A stretch of 64,000 bases of DNA from NCBI GenBank assembly GCA_030374805.1, contig JARGSG010000017.1, forward strand, positions 310,001 through 374,000, written 5' to 3'. Within the stretch, counting starts at the first letter, position 1. Each line of letters starts with the position of its first letter. The position numbers and the translations under genes were made by a program. A model generated the notes under the pieces. It was not told the origin of the DNA. It did no database searches and worked only from the letters and a program-made list of their open reading frames with translations. Shown here one piece after another: positions 1 to 9,153 of this stretch. The stretch is from Gracilaria gracilis. Taxonomy: Eukaryota; Rhodophyta; Florideophyceae; Gracilariales; Gracilariaceae.

Positions 1-342
1 CTATTGCAATGCCGAAGAGTAATAAACTGCAATAGAATTGTTTATTTCCCTAGTCCCATGTATCAAACGCTGTTATTGAGAGCCACGTTCGTGTTCCGTG
101 TGTTGAAGACGGGTTAGAAAACGGTGGAGTCATAACTTTTTTTGTTTTGGAAGGTAGGTCCAGAGCGATTTGGGAAAGCGCCCACAACTTACGATGATCT
201 TCATTTAGCCGGAGTTTGTGTTCCAGTTCATCGAACCGAGCTCCAGATCCTCACTATCGGCGAGATGCGGGGTGTTTTGATCACCCATATAGCTTTGTCC
301 GCGGTCTGAGTTTGAAGGGAACGGGCCTCCTTCTTCTTGACG
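1..342. other. No gene seen
   Basis: I see no long open frame, RNA gene or repeat in this stretch. Base composition is balanced, unlike the GC-rich flanks of the next genes. Confidence 0.4.
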
Positions 343-672
343 TCACTTGCAGAGAGCAATCCGTCCGATAATTTCGCGCATTCTATCGCGCCAGCGGACC
401 ATCGTGAGCAATAGCTTTCTTCTAGTCGCAGATTGCATACTGTTAATTGTTCCCAGAATCCCAGAACGCCTCTTAGAAATAGGTGTGACGGTAACGTTTT
501 TGCGCGTTATGTGTACTCTGTCATCATCATCTGAAGTGTATGGGGTGCCCTTGGTTCTTGCCCGCGCGAAAGGTATGCGTTCAGGTACCTGTGAATCAGA
601 TTCATATTCGGAGTATTCGTCATCGTATGAGTCCACGGACATTGTCTGACATTGTTTTTGTGAAGCTTGCAC
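343..672 (-). CDS. Small charged hypothetical protein
   Basis: A 109-residue open frame. The first 55 residues are acidic and Tyr/Ser/Asp rich (DDEYSEYESDSQ, TSDDDD), and the second half is basic with a possible amphipathic helix (RRKLLLTMVRWRDRMREIIGR). No family is recognised. An ORF of similar length lies on the opposite strand over the same bases, so chance is a real alternative. I favour this strand because its composition is structured (acidic then basic), but the support is weak. Confidence 0.28.
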   Translation of the reverse strand: MQASQKQCQTMSVDSYDDEYSEYESDSQVPERIPFARARTKGTPYTSDDDDRVHITRKNVTVTPISKRRSGILGTINSMQSATRRKLLLTMVRWRDRMREIIGRIALCK

Positions 673-1296
673 GAAGGGTTAACTTAAATGCGAAGAGCGA
701 GCACATGGCAGAGAGGAAGCTGTGCTGACGAGATAGGTTAATATGCAATGAAACATTGACAAAACCCCGAGAGAAAGGATGCAAACTTGGGATTCGTTCT
801 TGCTAGAGGTCTGAGTCCTCGACTTCGAAAGCACTTTTGCGAAAGGAAGCGTTACCGGTGGATGGGGTGCCATCATCGCTTGGGGAGCAAGAAAACATGC
901 TTTTGCATGTGCAGGAGCAAGAGGGCTATTCTAAGGATATCCCCAGATAACCCTACTACATAGAAGGCACACTGCGACAAAGTGTGTGTGCAGCAAACGA
1001 CATCCGCAGTGGCGCAAGAGATGATTACCAGCTGTTCTTCCAGCCTTCGGGCTAGAGAAGAATGATACTGGGATGCTGCAGCAATCACAAGGCAATTCCT
1101 TTGTCTGGTGTAGTACAACTTACTCGGTTTACATATACGATGGTAGACGTTTATGCCAAAAACAGAGCTCTTCTATCACACAAGTGACTCTACCTCTATC
1201 TTTTACGCATAACAATAGTTGGAGGCTTTCTCCATAAACAACTAATACTTTCATCTCATGTAGCGATCAGCTGTCGCACACATGGCAGCAGGCAGT
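673..1296. other. Intergenic, no supported gene
   Basis: Only short open frames on the minus strand (679-876 and 873-1118), without recognisable domains or clear splice signals joining them. It probably holds the 3' flank of the Cys-rich gene to its right. Confidence 0.35.
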
Positions 1297-2865
1297 CTAG
1301 TGCGGGAAGCATTTGGCCATAGACTCCAAAGTCTTGTAAACGCACTTGCCGGCTCTGCAGTTCTTGGTACTGCACCCGAACTCATTTCTGCACGGGTCAC
1401 ATTCGGCAGCGAAGCATCGCCTCAACGAAGCGTCACTTCCGTCCGTACACTTTCTTGGAATACCCCAGCATTTGCCCTGTTGACAGTCACTGTTCTTGTC
1501 ACACCTCTCGCACTCCTTCTTCTTGAAGCATTTAGCCTTAGACTCCTCAGTGTCGAACACGCACTTGCCAGACTTGCAGAGTTTAGTGCTGCAGTCGGAG
1601 TCCGAAGAGCATTCATCACATTCTGCTGCGAAACACCTCTTCAGAGAGGCATCAGTACCATCAGTACACTTTCCACCCCAGCACTTGCCCACGGCACACT
1701 CCGAGCCCTTCCTACAGGATTCGCATTCAGCTTTCAATAATCCACACTTGGCCTTCGATTCCGTGGTATCGAAAATGCACTTTCCAGACTTGCAGAGCTT
1801 GGTGCTGCATTCCGAGTCAGAAGAGCACGCGTCGCATTCGGCTGCGAAACAGCGCTTCAACGAGGCATCAGTACCATCTGTGCACTTTCCGCCCCAGCAC
1901 TTTCCAACAGCGCATTCGGAACCTTTCGCACAAGGTTCACACTCTGCCTTGAGCAAGCCGCACTTGATCCTCGACTCCGTGGTATCGAAAATGCACTTTC
2001 CAGAGGCACAAAGCCTGGTGCTGCATTCAGAATCCGAGGAGCAAGCGTCACATTCGGCTGCGAAACAGCGCTTCAACGAGGCATCAGTACCATCTGTGCA
2101 CTTTCCGCCCCAGCACTTTCCAACAGCGCATTCGGAACCTTTCGCACAAGGTTCACACTCTGCCTTGAGCAAGCCGCATTTGATCCTCGATTCAGCGGTA
2201 TCAAAGATGCACTTTCCAGACTCACAGAGCCTGGTACTGCAATCAGTGTCCGAGGAGCACGCGTCACACTCGGGCGCGAAACAGCGCTTCAGCGAGGCAT
2301 CAGTACCATCAGTACACTTTCCCCCCCAGCACTTGCCCACGGCACACTCCGAGCCTTTTGTGCAGGATTCGCACTCTGCCTTGAGCAAGCCGCATTTGAT
2401 CCTCGATGCAGCGGTGTCAAAGATGCACTTTCCAGACTCACAAAGCTTGGTACTGCATTCGGAATCTGAGGAGCAAGCATCACATTCGGCGGCGAAACAG
2501 CGCTTCAAAGAGGCATCAGTACCATCTGTACACTTGCCGCCCCAGCACTTGCCCGCGGCACACTCGGAGCGCTTCCTGCAGGATTCACACTCCGCCTTGA
2601 GCAAGCCGCACTTGCTCTTCGATTGAGCGCTATCAAAGACGCACTTGCGCGCCCAGCACTTGCGGGTGACGCACTGGAAGTTGGAGATGCACGCGTGACA
2701 CTCCGGCCTGCTGTAGAACAGCAAGCGGTCTGCGAGCGTCAGCTGCGAAGAAGCGGGCCGCGCAGCGCGCGGCAGCAGCGTGGAAGCGGCGGCGGCGGCG
2801 CACGCAAGCGCGGCGCACGCCACGACGACGGTCAGGAGCGCGCTAGCGCAGAGCGGCTGCTTCAT
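1297..2865 (-). CDS. Secreted cysteine-rich tandem-repeat protein
   Basis: I start this protein at the Met of MKQPLCASALLTVVVACAAL, giving 522 residues. An upstream in-frame Met exists, but it would encode an Arg-Glu microsatellite ahead of the signal peptide. Residues 1-27 look like a signal peptide. From about residue 45 the protein is a chain of about 72-residue units, each with a regular set of cysteines around the phrases KCGLLKAEC, GKCWGGKCTDGTDASLKRCF and CSTKLCESGKCIFDT. The last unit is the most diverged. Six or so cysteine blocks per unit suggest disulfide-bonded extracellular modules. The family is not recognised; function may be structural or adhesive. No transmembrane anchor is seen at the C terminus. 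Confidence 0.82.
   Translation of the reverse strand: MKQPLCASALLTVVVACAALACAAAAASTLLPRAARPASSQLTLADRLLFYSRPECHACISNFQCVTRKCWARKCVFDSAQSKSKCGLLKAECESCRKRSECAAGKCWGGKCTDGTDASLKRCFAAECDACSSDSECSTKLCESGKCIFDTAASRIKCGLLKAECESCTKGSECAVGKCWGGKCTDGTDASLKRCFAPECDACSSDTDCSTRLCESGKCIFDTAESRIKCGLLKAECEPCAKGSECAVGKCWGGKCTDGTDASLKRCFAAECDACSSDSECSTRLCASGKCIFDTTESRIKCGLLKAECEPCAKGSECAVGKCWGGKCTDGTDASLKRCFAAECDACSSDSECSTKLCKSGKCIFDTTESKAKCGLLKAECESCRKGSECAVGKCWGGKCTDGTDASLKRCFAAECDECSSDSDCSTKLCKSGKCVFDTEESKAKCFKKKECERCDKNSDCQQGKCWGIPRKCTDGSDASLRRCFAAECDPCRNEFGCSTKNCRAGKCVYKTLESMAKCFPH
1530..2640 (-). repeat. 216-bp coding tandem repeat
   Basis: The same phrases recur at a spacing of exactly 216 bases (for example near 1849, 2065, 2281 and 2497), matching the 72-residue protein units. 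The central units are nearly identical at the DNA level, while the outer ones are diverged. That pattern fits unequal crossing-over or gene conversion. Confidence 0.85.
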
Positions 2866-2894
2866 GGCGGCGCAAAGACGTGATGATGGACGGC

Positions 2895-2933
<39 letters not shown>

Positions 2934-3937
2934 CGGGTGCAGCGCAGGTGGGGCGCGAAAGCGGCGACTCGAAGCAAAAGTTGGGCGCGCGCGCGCGCGG
3001 CGCCGTTTTATAGCGGCGGTGAACGGCGCGTTGCTCGCGCAACATGCGCTAGCACCATCGGCGCGTAGCGGCGGCGGCGGCGGCGGCGAGCGGCGGCGAG
3101 CGGCGGGCGGCTCAATCAGGCGGCGGCTTATGTGGCGCGCGAAGAACAAGCGGCGCGCGAAGGACAAGCGGGCGCGCGGCGTCGACGAGAGCACATGTCA
3201 GTGTCGGCGGGCGGCGGAAGGCGGCGGCGAGACGCGCGGCAAGCAATTCAACGCGAGGCAAGCAAGGCTGCAAGGCGGCAAGCTGCGCGCGGCGCGCGCG
3301 GCGCAAGCTCATCGTGACGGCGGGCGGCCACGGCGGCGGCGGCGCGCTGCGCGCTGGTTGGGCGCGCGCGCGCAGTGCGCGCAACGCGAGGCAGCGGTGA
3401 GCGCGGCGCGGCGAGCGGCGCACGACGGGGGGGGGCCCGGGGGGGAGAGCGCGCGAGCGCTGTTAGGGTTTGCAGTTGGCGCTTGCCGTTAGCTTGTGTG
3501 TTGTGTTGAAATTCGAATTCAAAACCAAAAAGCAACGCGCGCGCGCCTGTTGGGCGAGCGCGCGGCGCGTCGGTAAGATACGCTTCACTTTTGAGCACGC
3601 TGTCTCTCTAAAGCTGATAAGCTATGTACGTCCACCGCCACGCCGGGCGCAACGTATCTCCATTCAACTCCGCAACCATGTGCCTTTAAAAGAAAAGTTG
3701 TGTCATGTCGCTTTATATATATATATATATATAAAAGCAACAGCGTTATTTGTCAGAAAGGTAGTAGAAACGCACCAGCACGCTTGCTTTTCTCCTCTTA
3801 CAAACTATATACAAAAAACAAAGCTGCCATTCCATTCCGCAAGTTAGCAATATCCATATCACAATCACAACAACCAAGTCGTCAAAACAAAAATATATAC
3901 AAACACGCCCATCATCATCACTCACTCACCCACTCAC
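2866..3937. other. GC-rich intergenic region with microsatellites
   Basis: No supported gene. It holds the probable promoter of the Cys-rich gene (minus strand), a (CT)n run near 2898-2932, long CG and CGG-rich stretches from 2980 to 3560, and a (TA)n run at about 3714-3733. Open frames here are Arg/Ala-rich artefacts of GC richness. The stretch 3560-3937 is the 3' flank of the LPMO-like gene and includes a CACT-repeat tract just outside its stop codon. Confidence 0.5.
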
Positions 3938-5458
3938 TCACTCACTCGCCGCCCGAATCAGCGTCATCCTCACGTCAATCTCGTAGTCGCCGGAGCTGAC
4001 CTTGAGCTCAAACTGCTCGTTCACAATAGCACCATCCCAGTAGTTTGGCGTTCGTCCGCGGTTGCCGTACAGAAAGTACGGTCTGTTACGTTCCTTCCAC
4101 ACCCTTTTCCCGTTGATGCTAAAGTAAACGTCCTCACCGAGCTTGCGACTAGTCACAGCTTCCAGAGACACCTTGTCATACTCGCTGATATCCACAGCCT
4201 TATCCTCGCCCGCCGCAATCTCAGACACCACCTTCCCGTCCGCAACCACACTCACGTACAGGAATGGGGATTCTTGCGCCGCCTGCGTCAGCGTGGCAGA
4301 CGCGCTTGGCGTCGGCGTCAGCGTGGCAGACGCGCTTGGCGTAGCCGTCAGCGTGGCAGACACGCTGGGCGTGGGAGTGACGGTGCCCATTGGCGACGAG
4401 CTATCATCGAACGCGCCCGCGCTCACAGTGGGCGTGCGCGTGGCACTGTGGCTAGGCGACGACGAAGAGGAGTCTTCGTCGGATTGCATCTGCACCTGCT
4501 CATCCACGTCGGTGCGAGGAACCGATCTGCCGCCATCCACGCGCTCGATGCGAATATCGGCGCACTGGTGGTACTCCTCCGGGAACGTGCGCCCGCCGCA
4601 CGCGAGCTGGTTCTTGGCGTAGCCGCCGACGGCGCCGCCCTGCCCGCGGCACGCGCCCCAGTTGCGCGGCGCGTCGGGGCCCTCAAAGTAGTCCACCACG
4701 CCGGGCGGGTTGCACGTGTTGGCGGACACCCAGTACCAATGCAGCACGCAGTGCGCGCAGTACAGGTGCGCGGGCAGGCTCCACACCATGTGGTCGCCGC
4801 CAAACTCGTCGTAGCGCGCGCCGTTGGAGCACGGCAGATACCAGCGTCCGCGGTGGTTGCGGTCGATGGGCCCGCAGTGCGGCGACATGGCCGAGTCGCA
4901 CTGCGGCAGCGGCGTGCGCTGCAGCTTGATGCAGGCGTTGGTACGCGAGAAGCAGCGCTCGGAGATATCGCCGCCCGGGCACTTGGAGACGTCGCACACG
5001 TGCACCTCCACAAAGCCGTTGTGGTGCGCCGTGATGGCGTTCTTCATGTGCACAAAGCCGCCCTGCGGGTAAGTGCGCACAATGTGCGCGTCAAAGTAGT
5101 ACTTGCCGCCCTTGAGGTGGTGCTGCGTGCCGTCGCGCAGGTCGCCGCACACGCCGGCGCGCCAGTTGAAGGCGGGGTCGGACGGGTTGAACGGGGTCCA
5201 TTCGGCGGCGGCGCGCTCCTGCGACAGCTTGCCCGCGCCGGGGGTGGTGCTTTTGTCGCCGGCGGGGAAGTGGGCGAAGAAATCAATGGGCGCGCCGTCG
5301 ACGGGCTTGAGCCAGGGGGCGTATTGATTGCCGGCCAGAATGCCGCGCTGCGGCGGATCTGACATGAGGCCATGGGCAGGCGCACGGGTGACAAGCAGCA
5401 ACAAGGCGGAGGAGGCGAGTAGCAGACGGCAAGCTGAAGAGCGCGTTGTACACGCCAT
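3938..5458 (-). CDS. LPMO-like secreted protein (AA15/AA10-like) with C-terminal beta domain
   Basis: A 506-residue protein. A signal peptide ends at APA, leaving His29 as the new N terminus (HGLMSDPPQRG). In copper lytic polysaccharide monooxygenases this His forms half of the histidine brace. A second brace His is likely in ITAHHNGFVEV. The catalytic-like domain spans about residues 29-330, is cysteine rich, and ends CADIRIE, as in AA15/chitin-binding type-4 proteins (CGD, CxxCVLHWYW). A Ser/Thr/Pro linker follows, with SATLTPTPSA-type repeats (about 340-395). The C-terminal domain of about 105 residues contains YFLYGNRG and NYWDGAIV and may bind carbohydrate. Likely substrate is chitin- or cellulose-like glycan outside the cell. 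Activity is inferred from the family, not shown. Confidence 0.8.
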   Translation of the reverse strand: MACTTRSSACRLLLASSALLLLVTRAPAHGLMSDPPQRGILAGNQYAPWLKPVDGAPIDFFAHFPAGDKSTTPGAGKLSQERAAAEWTPFNPSDPAFNWRAGVCGDLRDGTQHHLKGGKYYFDAHIVRTYPQGGFVHMKNAITAHHNGFVEVHVCDVSKCPGGDISERCFSRTNACIKLQRTPLPQCDSAMSPHCGPIDRNHRGRWYLPCSNGARYDEFGGDHMVWSLPAHLYCAHCVLHWYWVSANTCNPPGVVDYFEGPDAPRNWGACRGQGGAVGGYAKNQLACGGRTFPEEYHQCADIRIERVDGGRSVPRTDVDEQVQMQSDEDSSSSSPSHSATRTPTVSAGAFDDSSSPMGTVTPTPSVSATLTATPSASATLTPTPSASATLTQAAQESPFLYVSVVADGKVVSEIAAGEDKAVDISEYDKVSLEAVTSRKLGEDVYFSINGKRVWKERNRPYFLYGNRGRTPNYWDGAIVNEQFELKVSSGDYEIDVRMTLIRAASE

Positions 5459-6228
5459 ACGGGCACGGTGGTTAGCGGTGGGAAGTTAAAGGAGTAGCGC
5501 GCGAGGTAGCGAGGTAGCGAGGCAGCGAGGCAGCGAGGCAGCGAGGAAGCGAGGCAGCGAGGTAGCGAGGCAGCGAGGGACAAGAAGGCAAGCGAAGCTA
5601 TATATAAGCGCGGCGACTGGACGCGTGCGCGCGCGTGTCTCGCGACAGCGGAAGGCGCAGCGGGAAGCAAGGTGCGTACAAGTGAATCGGGGCGGCGGCG
5701 CGCCCAAGCACGTCCACAGCGCGCGGCGTCGCTGCGCTGCGCGCACGACGACGGCGACTGTTTGGCGCGCAAAAGTGCGCGCTTTGGACGGACGCGAGTC
5801 GCCGCCACGTTGCGCGCCTCGACGCGCGACGGCGGCGCGCACACGGCGCGCCGCCGCCGCGCCTTGATTTGACGCCCGGTCGCGCGCGCGCGCGCGCGCG
5901 CGCGCGCCCGTTATCGGCGGCGGCGGCGGCGGCGGCGGCCGGCCGGCCACGCTGCGTACGCGCGCCGTGACGGCAGCAAAAGCTGCGCGTCCGTTCGCCG
6001 CGCGCGCGCTGCCCGCCACGCGCATCGGCGGCGGCGGCGGCGGCGGCGGCGGCGACGGCTGCACCAAAGACAATCGCCGCGCGCGCGCACGCGCGCATAG
6101 CCATATACGTGAAGCGCGGCGGTACGCGAACGCAGCGCGCGGCCGCGCGTCATTTAATGTAGTGCACGGCGTGGCAGCGCGTGCGCCAGCGCGTGCGCGT
6201 ATCTAACGTGACGTAAGCAAACGCGCAC

Positions 6229-6268
<40 letters not shown>

Positions 6269-6391
6269 CGCCACGTCGAATAACGGCCAAACGCATCTAA
6301 AATTGGGGGGGAGGGGGGGCGAGGGGCGATGGGCGAGGGGCGATGGGCGCGGGGGAGCAAAATCAAAAAAAGTGATCGAGCGATCGATCGA
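5459..6391. other. Promoter-side region of the LPMO-like gene with CG and CGG tracts
   Basis: No gene supported. A TATATATAA-like box lies near 5600. The region also holds an alternating CG run (about 5880-5907), which is Z-DNA prone, and CGG triplet runs near 5915-5938, 6025-6054 and 6229-6266. The many open frames are low-complexity Arg/Ala/Pro artefacts. Confidence 0.45.
5497..5582. repeat. 8-bp tandem repeat (GCGAGGYA)n
   Basis: About ten imperfect copies of GCGAGG(T/C)A sit just upstream of the LPMO-like start codon, between it and the TATA-like sequence. They would lie in the 5' leader or core promoter. Confidence 0.8.
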
Positions 6392-7112
6392 TCAGAAGCG
6401 CGCGGCCGAGATCCAGCGCGCCAGCGGGCGGCGCAGCGCGCCAGCGCGCGCGACGAGCTGCTGCGCGCGCAAGCAGCGGCGCACGGCGTGCACGGCGGAC
6501 ACGTTGGCGCTGGCGGCGCGCAGCAGCTGCGGCGGCGCGCGCCGCAGCGCGTCCCACGCGCGCAGCAGGCGGCGCTTTCGGCGCAGGCAGCGGCGCATGG
6601 TGCGCGCGTCCGGCCGCGCGCGCGAGCGCACGTACGTGGCGTTGGTCCACGGCGCGAACGAGCGAAAGGCGCCAAAGTTGTAGCCGAACGGCAGCACGTC
6701 CAGCACCAGCGTGTGCGGCCGCGTGAACACCAGCTGCCCGAGCGCCGCGCCGTGCGACGCGATGATGATGTGCGCGTCGCGCACCAGCTGCGTTTGCTGC
6801 TCGAACGCCAGTTGCTCAAAGTACGCCAGCTGCACGCGGTGGCACAGCCGTGCTTCGCTCAGTTGCTGCGACACCTTGGCGCCGATGTGCCTCCAGTTGA
6901 GCAACTGGCGCGTCTTTTTTCGCCCGATTATCAGCACGGACACATACTCCTTGCACCGCTGCTTGTTGCTGTGCAGCTTCACCTGCCGTTGCGTTTTGCG
7001 CGCCACGTCGCCCATCACAAACCACTCGCCCTGCTCGGGCACGCGGTCCTTGAGACAGTCCGTGAAAATGGCGCTTCGGAAGCAAACCACGCTCGAGTCC
7101 TCGCCGTCGTGC

Positions 7113-7158
<46 letters not shown>

Positions 7159-7906
7159 GCTCTGCCCTCGGATCGTCCACGATGCGCACGTGCGAGACGC
7201 GCCTCAGCAACAGCGAGATGGTGCCCTCGATCCACCCAATGGCGCGGTGACGCGCCGGCACCAAATACACCGCATCGCGCACGGCGCACAGCTCGCTCAC
7301 CACCTGCCACGCGCACACGCGCTTGAGGAACAGCGCGCGCACGTACACGCTCCACAGGAAGAACGGCAGGTGCGGCGAGTACGACGCCAAGTTCATCACG
7401 TCCGCGTGCACGTACGTGCGCTTCACGCCGCCAGCCAGCAGCGTGGCGTCGCGTACGTACGAGCGCTTGCTCGAGTATTGCGCCTGCGCGTAGTAGCGCC
7501 CGGACTTGTCGCGGTGAAACTCGCAGCCGCCGCTGCCGTGGTGGTGGCGGTCGCTGGGCGCCAGTGCGGACGCCACCTGGTGCGCGTGTTCAAAGTACAG
7601 GCGGTGAGAGTTCGACACGCACGGCGATTGGATGCGGCACATGGAGCACTCAAAGCGCTTGTTGCTGCTCGGCTGCAGGCCGTGCACACTTGCGTGCCCG
7701 AACAAGTCGCGCCGGTATCCGCCGATGTGCGCTCTGTGCGGCGGTCGCGCCCGCGCGCCGTACCAGCGCGCGCAGCAGCCGCCCACAAGCAGCAGCGCGC
7801 AGAGCGCGACGTTGCGCGCGCCGTGTGTGCAAGCGCGCGTGCTGCAGCGCGCCGCGCCGCGCCGCCACCGCGCGCACGCGCTGCCAACGTGCGTGCGCCG
7901 CGTCAT
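6392..7906 (-). CDS. GT61-family glycosyltransferase-like protein
   Basis: A 504-residue protein with type II topology: a basic N terminus, then a hydrophobic segment (NVALCALLLVGGCCARWYG, about residues 31-49), then a lumenal domain. The C-terminal third carries the signature region DAHIIIASHGAALGQLVF followed by VLDVLPFGYN, typical of the DUF563/GT61 group (EOGT- and xylosyltransferase-like enzymes). The predicted role is transfer of a sugar to glycoprotein or polysaccharide in the Golgi or ER. Sugar and acceptor cannot be read from the sequence. A run of about 14 glycines near residue 250, encoded by a CCG/CGG microsatellite, interrupts the domain and probably forms a length-variable loop. 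The last 80 residues are Arg/Ala rich. Confidence 0.75.
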
Positions 7907-8307
7907 GCTCGGTTGAGCAGCGTCGGCGTCGGCGTTGCGCGCGCGCCGTCGCGGTGAACGACGGCGGCGGCGGCCACTTTTTCACTACATGCCGAACAAA
8001 AGCGCCCGTGCCAGCGACCAGTGGCTCGCGCGCGTGCCGCGGCCCGTGAGAACGGAGCCGTGCGCGCGCAACAGCCGCGTCCACCGCGTGCACCGGCCTC
8101 GCCGCTTGGTCGCCACGGTCCACGCGCTGATTCGCGTTGAAGGCGTGTTGGACGCACGTCTCCGTCGCCCGCCGCTCGTCTTCGTCTCCGACGTGCGCTT
8201 CATTGGCTGAATCTGCCGCTGGTGGCATCGCATCGCTCACTTTTCTGCCTCACATCATTGGTGCTCGGCTACACGTAAACACCACTTGAGAGTCTCAAGT
8301 TGAGACG
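7907..8307. promoter_or_regulatory. Divergent promoter region
   Basis: About 400 bases between the GT61-like start (minus) and the LURP-one-related start (plus). It must hold both promoters. No clear TATA box is seen. The GT61 side is GC rich and the right side is more balanced. Confidence 0.4.
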
Positions 8308-9024
8308 ATGCGACAGATTGATTGCACTCCATTCGCGCCGCAGCTGGGGTGCGCATCCGCCATGCAAGCGCCATCGCCATCGCCCTCGCCGAACGCCGCC
8401 TCGCCGCCAGACGGCGAGCAAAGCGCAAGCGCCGCGCCCCGCTCCCCTCTGCAGCAGCGCACGGAGTACGACATCCACATTCGCACAATCTCGCTGTCGG
8501 GCCAGTTTATCATCAAGCGCCTGCACGACTCCAAGCCCGTCTTCAAGCTCAAGCGCCAAAACCTGTCCGCGCACGACGTGCGTCGACTGTACGACATGAA
8601 TGACGTCGCGCTCTACAAAATGACCAACGTGAGCCTCGTTGATTTGCGCCACCGCGCGCGCATCGTCGACGAAATCAGCGGCCGTTGCGTCTTCGTGCTG
8701 CGAAGAGAGGGCTACCTCCCAGGCATTGGCGGCAACACCATTGTGGCTTGGAAGGGTGATAGCGAGGAGGGAGACCCTTATTTGAGGGTGACCACCGCCA
8801 TTCTGCGCAGGCACTTTACCGTCACGGAGCACGCTACGGGAAAGCTGGTCTGCGAGGCGAGGCGCGAGAACATCGGCAGATTTGTGTTTTTTGCCATTGC
8901 TGTTGATACAAACTACCACGACCACCCCACCGGCAACACCGCAGCTGCTTCATCCTACCACTCTAGTATCACCCCTGTTCTCCGTGCTAGTCTTCGTTGT
9001 CTCCAGTCTATGTACCTTGCGTAG
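8308..9024 (+). CDS. LURP-one-related (Tubby-like fold) protein
   Basis: A 238-residue protein; a second possible start is Met19. From about residue 50 it follows the LOR fold of beta strands: EYDIHIRTISLSGQFIIKR, then KPVFKLKRQ, SLVDLRHRARIVDE, GRCVFVLRREG and HFTVTEHATGKLVCEARR. LOR and Tubby-C proteins bind phosphoinositides or act in stress and defence responses in plants; the function here is unknown. The C terminus after about residue 200 (HPTGNTAAASSYHSS) does not look like the family, so the last strand-helix may be lost or a splice may remove it. The N-terminal 45 residues are Pro/Ser rich. Confidence 0.65.
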   Translation: MRQIDCTPFAPQLGCASAMQAPSPSPSPNAASPPDGEQSASAAPRSPLQQRTEYDIHIRTISLSGQFIIKRLHDSKPVFKLKRQNLSAHDVRRLYDMNDVALYKMTNVSLVDLRHRARIVDEISGRCVFVLRREGYLPGIGGNTIVAWKGDSEEGDPYLRVTTAILRRHFTVTEHATGKLVCEARRENIGRFVFFAIAVDTNYHDHPTGNTAAASSYHSSITPVLRASLRCLQSMYLA

Positions 9025-9153
9025 CCCAGTCTCACACACAAGCCACCAAAAAGAACAAACCCACTTTTCGGTTGTGGTTTAACATAACGTTCATGTCAAC
9101 AGAAAACAAACGAGTTACACCTTTCATCAAGAAAGGACAACGCACTCATCTAT
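9025..9153. other. Short convergent spacer
   Basis: The 3' ends of the LURP-one-related gene and the BTB-like gene face each other across this 130-base gap. No other feature is seen. Confidence 0.4.

Noticed and set aside
1530-2640. Possible CRISPR-like array
   Set aside because: The 216-base units are coding, contiguous and without spacers, in a eukaryotic gene.
4274-5362. Long plus-strand ORF (362 codons) over the LPMO-like gene
   Set aside because: Arg/Ala/Val-rich shadow of a GC-rich gene; the minus strand has a signal peptide and a recognisable domain.
6329-7957. 542-codon plus-strand ORF over the GT61-like gene
   Set aside because: Compositional shadow with poly-Ala from the same CGG repeat; no domain.
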